Assembly: GCA_030950975.1 (NCBI GenBank) | Contig: JAUZQL010000339.1 | Coordinates: 1-11,092 of the forward strand | Direction: 5' to 3' | DNA: 11,092 nt | Source of the DNA: Mariprofundaceae bacterium | GTDB taxonomy: Bacteria; Pseudomonadota; Zetaproteobacteria; Mariprofundales; Mariprofundaceae | Shown: in pieces, positions 1 through 5,949 of the stretch | How the letters are laid out: every line of letters begins with the position of its first letter | Numbering within the stretch: position 1 is the stretch's first letter | Made by a program: the position numbers and the translations under genes | The notes under the pieces: model-generated | Databases searched by the model: none | The model's input: only the letters and a program-made list of their open reading frames with translations | Told to the model about the DNA's origin: nothing

Positions 1-1038
1 CCAAAACTGTACGGCCTCATCAATATGCTCTTGTTGAAATGCAACACCACCCTGTTGAAATGCTTGCTCAGCCAATCCGTGGATTTGAACATTGATACCT
101 TGCAGCAAATCATTCGCACCTTCTCCTTGATGCTCCTGATACATCACAGCTGCATCCTGTGCTTCTGTCCACTTTTGTTTTTTTATTAAAGCTTGAATAT
201 CACTTTTCGACAAAACAACTGGCTTTTTCACCTCTTTTGTAAAAATCGGTGCACTAATTTTCTTCTTTACGACTCTTTTTTCACTCAACCCTTTAGGAAT
301 CGCCAGACCTTTTAACCATGCTTTTTGTATCGTATGCAACAAAGCTTCGCCACGTGAGGAATCAGGCATCAATCGCAAATGTGATTCAATCAAAACATAA
401 GCTGCAATCCACTTCTTTTTACGAACATAGGCATTGGCTGCTTCGTAAGCTTGTTCGGCTCGCTGAGATAAATCAGCGTGGTGCTGTTTTAAAAACGCTA
501 AAAACACGACATCATGTTGTGCCACACCTTTCGGAATTTGATACGCTTTCAAACCTTGCAACAAGGCATGATCTTCTAAACGTCTTTGCTTCAACAAAGT
601 ATTCAAGCGCAACTGCTCACGATGCAAGTAGACCGATGCTATATTTGAATCAAAAACCTCAGGTTTGGCTGAAAACTCTGCTGCCTGCTTATAATTTATC
701 CAAGCCTTATGCCACTTTTGTTCACGCTCTGCTTTCTTCGCAATATTCTTATAATGCCTAAGCAAACGAATACGTGCAGGATTTAACGTTTTTTTCAAAA
801 ATAACTGGGCTGCTGCATAATCTTTATCTTTGGAATCAATGGCTTGAGCAGCTTGATAAGCTTCCATCACTTTACCCACTGAAAACTTCTTCTTAACACG
901 TTCAAATCCTTGATAGTTTTTGACAACTATGTGTTTTTTCTCAACATCATTAGTCTTCGATAAACTACCATGAGATGGCGCACAACCTGATATAAAAATA
1001 AATCCCACGATTGCCAGAATATAAAAAAAACGATTCAA
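1..1038 (-). CDS. Helical-repeat (TPR-like) lipoprotein, 3' end outside the window
   Basis: An open frame of 346 codons runs from a TTG at 1038 to the left edge without a stop, so the C-terminus is missing. The N-terminus (MNRFFYILAIVGFIFISGC) is a short basic start, a hydrophobic stretch and a lipobox ISGC, with Cys19 as the lipidated residue. Ala at +2 predicts the outer membrane. The rest is Lys/Gln/Ala-rich and helical, with repeated Ala-Tyr/Trp helix pairs (e.g. around residues 60-75, 110-125, 195-215). The last visible part, ending in EAVQFW, looks like a TPR helix. The TTG start is supported by GGAG seven bases upstream and by its TTGA overlap with the adenylyl cyclase stop, which implies translational coupling. 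The role is unknown; a periplasmic scaffold or sensor partner of the cyclase is inference. No specific family is recognised. Confidence 0.8.
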   Translation of the reverse strand, partial: MNRFFYILAIVGFIFISGCAPSHGSLSKTNDVEKKHIVVKNYQGFERVKKKFSVGKVMEAYQAAQAIDSKDKDYAAAQLFLKKTLNPARIRLLRHYKNIAKKAEREQKWHKAWINYKQAAEFSAKPEVFDSNIASVYLHREQLRLNTLLKQRRLEDHALLQGLKAYQIPKGVAQHDVVFLAFLKQHHADLSQRAEQAYEAANAYVRKKKWIAAYVLIESHLRLMPDSSRGEALLHTIQKAWLKGLAIPKGLSEKRVVKKKISAPIFTKEVKKPVVLSKSDIQALIKKQKWTEAQDAAVMYQEHQGEGANDLLQGINVQIHGLAEQAFQQGGVAFQQEHIDEAVQFW

Positions 1039-2486
1039 GTCACTTCTCCAATTTGAGCACGCAATGCAACGGGTAAAGTTAAATCAAATGCTAAGCCAAC
1101 CGCTGCATCAATTTTCTCTTGTACTGCTTGATCTTGCACCACCACACGACCACATTCCAATAAATCTGTGACACCCTTCACTTTTTTCATCCCTAATGTT
1201 TCAAAGCCAAAACGCTCATCCAATGCTTCGAATGTAGCATGTGATAAAATAACTTCGCCACCTTCACCCAAACCACACATACGAGAGGCAATATTCACTG
1301 TATCGCCAATCACTGTATATTCCAAACGCTCATTCGCCCCAATACTTCCCACAATAGCATCGCCACAATTAAGCCCTACACGAAATGATATTTTCTCACC
1401 ATTTTGCCGTAAAACACCCAAGTGTTCACAAGCCTTTGCCATTGCTAACGCTGCCAGCACAGCATATTCAACATGATGTTCATTTTCTTTTGGGTGATTA
1501 AAGACCGCCATCACAGCATCGCCAATATATTTGTCCACATTGCCAGTAAAATAATCAATAATGCGATGAAATACTTCAAAATGTTTATTTAACACATCCA
1601 CGACATATTCAGGCGTTGCACTTTCAGAAAAAGAGGTAAAGCCAACCATATCCGCAAAAATAACGGTTACAACTTGACGGTGATTATCCATTTTAGCTGA
1701 ACCATGCTCAAACACTTCCGATACCAATTTGGGATTTAAATATTTACCAAAGGTATCTCGCATTTTTTCTTTATGAGCTAGTTCCATCACCATCTGATTG
1801 AATTGACTCATCGCATCACTCACTTCGTCATTGCCTTTCACCGTGAGTTGCACTTGATAATCTCCACCAGCCACACGAGAAGCAGCATCCGCCAATGCTT
1901 CCATCGGCTTACTGATTTGCCCTGCAATCCAATAAATCAACAAACTCGATAACAACACCACCACAATTGCTGCCAACAACATTTGATGCAAAATTCGTTG
2001 CGACAACAACGCCCAAGCAGTCTGAGAATAGCGCACCGCAACATCACCGATGGATGTGTTGGCATATTGAATACGTTTCGCAAACCATAAATTTTCACTC
2101 TTCAAACGTAGCACAGTGGCAGTATAGGCTTGATGATTCAGTAGCATTCTATCTCCACCTTCATCACCAAAAATTTTACCTTGTTTACTGTGCGCAAAAT
2201 GAACCGAAACCGCAAGCACAGCCTTTTCCGTTTCCATAAAACTATGAATAATTGCCCCAACTTCCGCTTCACTTCCACTCAATAAGGGCAACTTCAATGC
2301 TTCTGCCAAACGATTTACCGATACTTTCGCTTGTTTTTCTTGATTATTTAACCAAGCATCACGTTCAACATTCAAAATAATCATCATCAAACTCGCAACG
2401 GTCATGATAACTGCAAATTCCACCATGAATGTCCAACGCCAACGAATCTGAAGTCGCCTTGATGTTTTTCCTTCAACCTTACTCAT
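1035..2486 (-). CDS. Membrane class III adenylyl cyclase with HAMP domain
   Basis: This 483-aa inner-membrane protein makes cAMP from ATP. Order: TM1 about 21-39, a periplasmic sensor region about 40-160, TM2 about 168-187, HAMP about 188-240, and a class III catalytic domain about 265-450. Metal-binding Asp279 (IFADMVGF) and Asp323 (KYIGDAVMAVF) are present, as are transition-state residues Asn398 and Arg402 (DTVNIASRM). All sites are complete, so an active homodimer is expected. The substrate pair is Lys319 and Thr391. Thr replaces the usual Asp, as in cyanobacterial CyaC and CyaB1; this predicts ATP rather than GTP and is the variant associated with bicarbonate response. It is the middle gene of a minus-strand operon: 44 bp after the diguanylate cyclase, and its stop overlaps the lipoprotein start. 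The ATG at 2486 has a modest AAAGGGG upstream. No specific periplasmic sensor family is recognised. Confidence 0.93.
   Translation of the reverse strand: MSKVEGKTSRRLQIRWRWTFMVEFAVIMTVASLMMIILNVERDAWLNNQEKQAKVSVNRLAEALKLPLLSGSEAEVGAIIHSFMETEKAVLAVSVHFAHSKQGKIFGDEGGDRMLLNHQAYTATVLRLKSENLWFAKRIQYANTSIGDVAVRYSQTAWALLSQRILHQMLLAAIVVVLLSSLLIYWIAGQISKPMEALADAASRVAGGDYQVQLTVKGNDEVSDAMSQFNQMVMELAHKEKMRDTFGKYLNPKLVSEVFEHGSAKMDNHRQVVTVIFADMVGFTSFSESATPEYVVDVLNKHFEVFHRIIDYFTGNVDKYIGDAVMAVFNHPKENEHHVEYAVLAALAMAKACEHLGVLRQNGEKISFRVGLNCGDAIVGSIGANERLEYTVIGDTVNIASRMCGLGEGGEVILSHATFEALDERFGFETLGMKKVKGVTDLLECGRVVVQDQAVQEKIDAAVGLAFDLTLPVALRAQIGEVT
1046..1049 (-). promoter_or_regulatory. Ribosome binding site deciding the TTG start of the lipoprotein
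   Basis: On the minus strand GGAG lies seven bases before the TTG at 1038-1036. It sits inside the last codons of the cyclase gene. No other start near it would leave a complete signal peptide and lipobox. Confidence 0.65.
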
Positions 2487-2530
2487 ACACCCCTTTCCCC
2501 ATCCATATCAAGATGTCTTTCACCAATGCT

Positions 2531-3427
2531 TTATCCACCCACTACACACGAACGCCCTTGATCTTTAGCTTGATACAAGCGTTGATCTACCAACTCCAAA
2601 AAAGCATCCATACACGCATTAACATTTTGATGTTTTTGTTTTTTAGATTGCATTGCTAGCGATGCAACACCTGCCGAAAAGCTAATCGTCAAATGCGTAC
2701 CATCCAATAATTCAATAGGCTCTGCTTTCAAAGTTTCCAACCATTTTTGAACCGCTTGCGTGGCATTTTTCTCGGCGGTATGAGGTAACACCACTAAAAA
2801 TTCTTCTCCACCCCATCGCCCAAGAACATCTGAAGCACGAATATTTTTTTGCAGTACATCGGCAACATGTTTCAATACAAGATCACCAGACAAATGCCCA
2901 TGTGCATCATTGACTTGTTTAAAGTGATCCAAATCAAGAATCGCCAAAGAACACTCAACGCCATAACGCATAGCATGATTCACTTCGCGCTCCAATTGCT
3001 CAGAAACGTAACGTCGATTACATAAACCTGTTAACGAATCATGTGTTGCAAGGTATTCCAAATTATTTTTAGTTTCTTTCAAGTCGGTCAACATTCGCCA
3101 CATCAAACGCGCTTCCAAGCCACCAATCACACCACCTGCGCCTAAAATTCCAGCAGCTATTTCTTCAATCATTTCATTGTTCGTTAAATTAAAGGCGACA
3201 CAAGGCGCACATGTCAGTAATGCCGTTTCAACATCATAAAAAGTTTGCACACCTAACTCACGAGCTTTCTCTATACCAATCGCCGTTTCATTCACATCCA
3301 CGACACCAATCACCTCTGCCAAAGGCTCATCTTGCAACATTTCCAACATCGCTAAACCACCGCGACCGCCCCCCAAAATAACCACCCTACTCGGGTCATC
3401 TCTTAACCGTTTTGCTTTATCTTCCAC
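2531..3427 (-). CDS. Diguanylate cyclase with N-terminal Rossmann-like nucleotide-binding domain
   Basis: This 298-aa soluble protein is predicted to make c-di-GMP from two GTP. Residues 14-105 form a Rossmann-like unit: strand VVIL, then the GGGRGG loop (residues 19-24, a GxGxxG pattern), a helix, strand EVIGVVD with acidic Asp44 where NAD-type enzymes hold the ribose, and later alternating strands and helices. A linker helix (about 106-126) leads to the GGDEF domain: HDSLTGLCNRR (129-139), metal site LDLDHFK (164-170), active GGEEF (206-210), and an intact inhibitory I-site RASD (197-200) five residues before it. The start is GTG, with a strong AGGAGGG just upstream. It is the first gene of the minus-strand operon and is divergent from yhbY. 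The ligand (NAD(H), CoA or another) is unknown; the fused architecture is unusual. Confidence 0.9.
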   Translation of the reverse strand: MEDKAKRLRDDPSRVVILGGGRGGLAMLEMLQDEPLAEVIGVVDVNETAIGIEKARELGVQTFYDVETALLTCAPCVAFNLTNNEMIEEIAAGILGAGGVIGGLEARLMWRMLTDLKETKNNLEYLATHDSLTGLCNRRYVSEQLEREVNHAMRYGVECSLAILDLDHFKQVNDAHGHLSGDLVLKHVADVLQKNIRASDVLGRWGGEEFLVVLPHTAEKNATQAVQKWLETLKAEPIELLDGTHLTISFSAGVASLAMQSKKQKHQNVNACMDAFLELVDQRLYQAKDQGRSCVVGG

Positions 3428-3433
3428 TCCTCA

Positions 3434-3440
3434 CCCTCCT
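3434..3440 (-). promoter_or_regulatory. Strong ribosome binding site for the GTG-started Rossmann-GGDEF gene
   Basis: AGGAGGG on the minus strand lies six bases before the GTG at 3427-3425. It is a near-perfect anti-16S match and supports the GTG start. Confidence 0.7.
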
Positions 3441-3460
3441 ACAAGCAACCACAATCTTGC

Positions 3461-3489
3461 AACATAAAACGTGGCGTACATTTTGTCTA
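3461..3489 (-). promoter_or_regulatory. Candidate housekeeping promoter of the minus-strand signalling operon
   Basis: Read on the minus strand, TAGACA (3489-3484, 5 of 6 matches to TTGACA) is followed by a 17-bp spacer and TATGTT (3466-3461, 4 of 6 matches to TATAAT). It lies just upstream of the GTG start in the 129-bp divergent intergenic region. Such matches occur by chance, so this is tentative. Confidence 0.4.
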
Positions 3490-3509
3490 CCGCTACTATC
3501 GCCATCCGC

Positions 3510-3546
3510 TCATTCAATTTTGGAGCCCAGTCATTCAATTCTGGAG
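3510..3546. repeat. Two-copy 16-bp direct repeat with 21-bp period before yhbY
   Basis: TCATTCAATTTTGGAG (3510-3525) recurs as TCATTCAATTCTGGAG (3531-3546), with one mismatch. The 21-bp period is two helical turns. The GGAG of the second copy is the likely ribosome binding site of yhbY, ten bases before its ATG. It could be a small tandem duplication or a pair of operator sites. Confidence 0.6.
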
Positions 3547-3556
3547 TATTGCAACC

Positions 3557-3841
3557 ATGCCTTTGAACAACTTGCAACGTAAAAACCTTAAAACCAAAGC
3601 ACACCACCTCAAACCAGTCATACGCATTGGTCAACGTGGCATTTCCGATGCTGTCATTGCTGAAACCCATATCACGCTTGATACCCACGAACTCATCAAA
3701 GTACACATTCAACTCGGTGAGCGCAATGATCGCATCGCCGCCGCGCAAACCCTATGTGAAAAAACATCAGCTGAACTGGTTCATCATATTGGCAAAGTTT
3801 TCATTCTTTACCGTCAACGCAAAGAAAGCAAAAAAACATGA
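3557..3841 (+). CDS. yhbY: YhbY-family (CRM domain) RNA-binding protein
   Basis: This 94-aa protein is a stand-alone CRM (CRS1-YhbY) domain. The family binds pre-50S ribosomal subunits and is linked to ribosome assembly. Diagnostic features are the N-terminal LNNLQRKNLKTKAHHLKP, the RNA-binding GxxG loop as GQRG (residues 25-28) in VIRIGQRGIS, and the C-terminal GKVFILYRQ strand. The length is typical for the family (about 95 aa). The start ATG has GGAG ten bases upstream, within a short direct repeat. In enterobacteria yhbY is divergent from rlmE/ftsJ; here it is divergent from a diguanylate cyclase. Its stop overlaps the start of bolA (ATGA), so the two are co-translated. Confidence 0.93.
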   Translation: MPLNNLQRKNLKTKAHHLKPVIRIGQRGISDAVIAETHITLDTHELIKVHIQLGERNDRIAAAQTLCEKTSAELVHHIGKVFILYRQRKESKKT

Positions 3842-4101
3842 GTCGTCGCGCACAAGCTATTCATCAACTACTAATGGAACACTTGTCACCTGTCAGCCTA
3901 CATGTCGAAGATGATTCATGGAAACATGCGGGACATGCAGGTGTTAAAGATAGCCAAGGGGGGCATTTTACAGTACAGATTACAGCTGAAATTTTCCGAG
4001 GAAAATCACGCATTGCCTGTCATCGTCTGATTTATGACACCTTAAAAGAACGTTTTTCTTCAACCATTCATGCTTTGAGTATCTCTGCTAAAGCCCCTTA
4101 A
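3838..4101 (+). CDS. bolA: BolA-family protein
   Basis: This 87-aa protein has the BolA pattern: HVEDDSWKHAGHAG (22-35), GGHFTVQITAEIF (41-53), GKSRIACHRLIY (55-66) and the closing STIHALSISAKAP. BolA proteins pair with glutaredoxins to bind [2Fe-2S] clusters, and some act in stress or cell-shape regulation. The conserved C-terminal cluster-ligand His is His62. The residue before it is Cys61, where most members have Arg (RHR). The HAGH segment and the SxxA-P ending resemble alphaproteobacterial and mitochondrial BolA1-type proteins more than E. coli BolA. The gene overlaps yhbY by four bases and has a poor ribosome binding site, so coupling is likely. A glutaredoxin (grxC) is encoded 5.5 kb downstream, but it is the dithiol type, not the monothiol type usual for BolA partners. 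Confidence 0.92.
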   Translation: MSRRAQAIHQLLMEHLSPVSLHVEDDSWKHAGHAGVKDSQGGHFTVQITAEIFRGKSRIACHRLIYDTLKERFSSTIHALSISAKAP

Positions 4102-4132
4102 AACGAACCCAACATGCTTCTATAAAATATTA

Positions 4133-4148
4133 TGGCGTTATTCTTGCA
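4133..4148 (+). promoter_or_regulatory. Sigma54 (-24/-12) promoter
   Basis: TGGCGTTATTCTTGCA matches the 16-bp sigma54 pattern TGGCACG-N4-TTGCW, with the invariant GG and GC exactly ten bases apart. The predicted transcript start is near 4159, about 60 bp before the preferred ATG at 4218. Such promoters need an enhancer-binding activator and commonly drive flagellar genes. No activator site is recognised upstream. Confidence 0.6.
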
Positions 4149-4150
4149 TA

Positions 4151-4183
4151 TTTATGCGCACATTTACGCACATATTTAACATA
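4151..4183 (+). repeat. Imperfect ~12-bp tandem repeats in the leader after the sigma54 promoter
   Basis: TTTATGCGCACA (4151-4162), TTTACGCACATA (4163-4174) and a degenerate TTTAACATA (4175-4183) follow one another directly. They straddle or follow the predicted transcript start and could be a protein-binding site or a low-complexity leader. Confidence 0.4.
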
Positions 4184-4207
4184 CTTAGGTTTCGCTATTT
4201 TAATGTC

Positions 4208-4215
4208 AGAGGTGA
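4208..4215 (+). promoter_or_regulatory. Ribosome binding site deciding the ATG at 4218
   Basis: AGAGGTGA lies two bases before the ATG at 4218 (its AGG core is about five bases away) and downstream of the alternative ATG at 4203. It therefore favours the shorter 127-aa product. The same eight bases precede clpB. Confidence 0.65.
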
Positions 4216-4217
4216 CC

Positions 4218-4601
4218 ATGAAAATCACGTCCACAACGCAGACAGTGTCAAGCAAACGAACACAACAGAAAAAGAACAGCTCAAGCGGCTTTGGCGAGCT
4301 TTTATCATCTGAATTACAAACAGATACTCCCCCTACCCCCAAACAACAGGAACAAAACCCTCAAGATCATGCAAAACAAAACGCCCAGCCACTTCTTGAA
4401 CAAGCATCCCAATTGCTTAGCCAAGCCTTATTAGAACTTGAAGCCGATGCCAAACCCACTCAAGATACATTGTATGCCATCCATGAACTCCGCCATCATT
4501 TAGATCAACTCAGCGAACAAGACCATGAAGCGGTATCACTGACGCAAGCAAAAACACTTTTGGCTGTGGAAGCTCAACGCATCCAAGCCATGAAATATTA
4601 G
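4218..4601 (+). CDS. Small soluble protein, possibly FliX-like flagellar regulator
   Basis: No family is recognised with certainty. From the ATG at 4218 the protein has 127 aa: MKITSTTQTV, a Ser/Lys/Gln-rich flexible part with SGFGELLSSEL, a Pro/Gln-rich linker, then helices rich in Leu, Ala and Gln (about 55-125) ending in LLAVEAQRIQAMKY. The MKI-T start, the Gly-Phe patch and the helical C-terminal half loosely recall FliX, the flagellar assembly regulator that works with the sigma54 activator FlbD. There is no signal peptide and no membrane segment. The ATG at 4218 is preferred over 4203 because AGAGGTGA sits just before it, the same leader element as at clpB. A sigma54 promoter lies upstream and a diguanylate cyclase starts nine bases downstream. 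The FliX link is tentative inference from layout and context. Confidence 0.7.
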   Translation: MKITSTTQTVSSKRTQQKKNSSSGFGELLSSELQTDTPPTPKQQEQNPQDHAKQNAQPLLEQASQLLSQALLELEADAKPTQDTLYAIHELRHHLDQLSEQDHEAVSLTQAKTLLAVEAQRIQAMKY

Positions 4602-4610
4602 GCTATCTGT

Positions 4611-5837
4611 ATGCAACAACACATTGAACAAATCCTTAGTGACATGGACACCTTACGTCCTTTTGTCCTTGCCAATCAAAATCAAAATGCCGAACTTCGT
4701 AGTATTATGCGGCGCATCATTCAGCATGTAGAATTCATCCAAAGCATGCCCAATATTCCACCTCAACAGTATGAAATCATCAGCAAAGGCTTGATGCAAT
4801 TATTGGATGCTGAACATGGTGCATACCTCAAACGCGATCCTGAATCACTGCTTTCAGAACAAGAGCAAAGCCAACTTCATCAACATATCATGACACGTCG
4901 CCAAATGTTACAATCCTTACAATATGACTGGCCTATTTTGCAACACGCACTCAAAAGTAGCTATGAATTGCTTGGAAAAACACCGCCTAACTCTGATGAT
5001 ATTCGCATTACCGCACGTAATTTAGAACGTTTTTTACGCGACCATTTACAACATGAGGTGCAACTTCACAATGAGGTCAATCAACTGATTACCGCACTTA
5101 AAACGTCCATGAATGGCATGCTTAGTGTGCTTCAAGAAGTCGGTGATGAAGCGCCTGAACTCAAACAAGCTCAACACTTACTCGCTCAAGAACTCCCCAA
5201 TGACCCCCGCGAAGCAAAAAATATTCTTCAACAAGCATGCACGGGTATTTTAAACGCAGGCAATAAGTTATCTACAGCTAGCCGCACCATGCATGAACAA
5301 ATGCAACAGCAGCAAAGCCAAATGTCCACATTAACGAAGCACCTTAAAACAGCGGAAGCTGAAGCTCGCAATGATCCACTTACAGGGCTTGCTAACCGTC
5401 GTAAACTAGCTGAATTTTTATCCGCACTTCCTGCCCACATGCCGACAAGTTTTATTATGATTGATATTGATCACTTCAAACTTATCAATGACCGTTATGG
5501 TCATGATGCTGGTGATGATATTTTAAAAGCATTGGCAAGTATTCTTAATGAAAGCACTCGAAGTAGCGATATGGTTGCTCGCTTGGGTGGCGAAGAATTT
5601 TGCATCATTCTACCAGGGGCGGCCATTCAAGCCGCTGAAGCTTTGGCTGCAAATTTATGTCAAAGTGTCGCGATTCATGATTTCTTAAGCAAAGATGTCA
5701 TCATCAACCTCACCATTAGTTTGGGCATTAGCCAGAAAAAAGAGAGTGAAACATCGATGCAAAGTATCAAGCGATCTGATCAAGCTTTATATCAAGCCAA
5801 AGAAAATGGTCGCAATCAATTTATCGTTGCCAAGTAA
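4611..5837 (+). CDS. Soluble diguanylate cyclase with helical N-terminal region (GGEEF)
   Basis: This 408-aa cytoplasmic protein is predicted to make c-di-GMP. Residues 1-245 are almost entirely helical and Gln/Leu-rich, with no membrane segment, PAS, GAF or receiver domain recognised. The stretch about 215-252 (many Gln and Met) is a probable coiled coil leading into the catalytic domain, as in coiled-coil-controlled cyclases. The GGDEF domain spans about 250-405: NDPLTGLANRR (254-264), metal site IDIDHFKLIND (284-294), active GGEEF (326-330) and intact I-site RSSD (317-320). It should be catalytic and feedback-inhibited. It follows the FliX-like gene by nine bases with only a weak AGG near the start, so co-transcription from the sigma54 promoter is likely. 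A role in motility control is inference from that context. Confidence 0.92.
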   Translation: MQQHIEQILSDMDTLRPFVLANQNQNAELRSIMRRIIQHVEFIQSMPNIPPQQYEIISKGLMQLLDAEHGAYLKRDPESLLSEQEQSQLHQHIMTRRQMLQSLQYDWPILQHALKSSYELLGKTPPNSDDIRITARNLERFLRDHLQHEVQLHNEVNQLITALKTSMNGMLSVLQEVGDEAPELKQAQHLLAQELPNDPREAKNILQQACTGILNAGNKLSTASRTMHEQMQQQQSQMSTLTKHLKTAEAEARNDPLTGLANRRKLAEFLSALPAHMPTSFIMIDIDHFKLINDRYGHDAGDDILKALASILNESTRSSDMVARLGGEEFCIILPGAAIQAAEALAANLCQSVAIHDFLSKDVIINLTISLGISQKKESETSMQSIKRSDQALYQAKENGRNQFIVAK

Positions 5838-5865
5838 GGATCACAGAAAAAAACAAGCTCCCCTA

Positions 5866-5895
5866 CTTGAAATCATCCTTACCATATCCTCATAT
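5866..5895 (+). promoter_or_regulatory. Heat-shock (sigma32-type) promoter of clpB
   Basis: CTTGAA (5866-5871), preceded by CCCTA, is followed after 16 bp by CCTCATAT (5888-5895). This fits the sigma32 pattern CTTGAA / CCCCATNT with one mismatch per element or fewer. The predicted transcript start is near 5902-5905. ClpB is a classical sigma32 target. Overlapping TATAAT hexamers (5893-5898, 5900-5905) might add basal sigma70 use, but no well-spaced -35 was found for them. Confidence 0.72.
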
Positions 5896-5949
5896 AATCT
5901 ATAATGAGTAACTGATCTTACGCACATTGGCAAATATGAGAGGTGAACA

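Noticed and set aside
318..761. 147-aa plus-strand ORF
   Set aside because: It lies antisense to the open minus-strand lipoprotein frame, which has a lipobox and continuous coding character; the plus-strand translation has no recognisable features.
1168..1476. Plus-strand ORFs opposite the adenylyl cyclase (also 1967-2239 and 2429-2659)
   Set aside because: They are shadows of well-supported minus-strand genes with no motif of their own.
3431..3748. 105-aa minus-strand ORF between the GGDEF gene and yhbY
   Set aside because: It is antisense to yhbY and covers the divergent promoter region and direct repeat; no family features.
4203..4217. Upstream ATG for the FliX-like protein (adds MSEVT)
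   Set aside because: The AGAGGTGA ribosome binding site lies downstream of it and directly before the ATG at 4218.
5867..5905. Sigma70 promoter TTGAAA with TATAAT before clpB
   Set aside because: The spacer is 20 bp or more; the sigma32 reading fits both elements with correct spacing.
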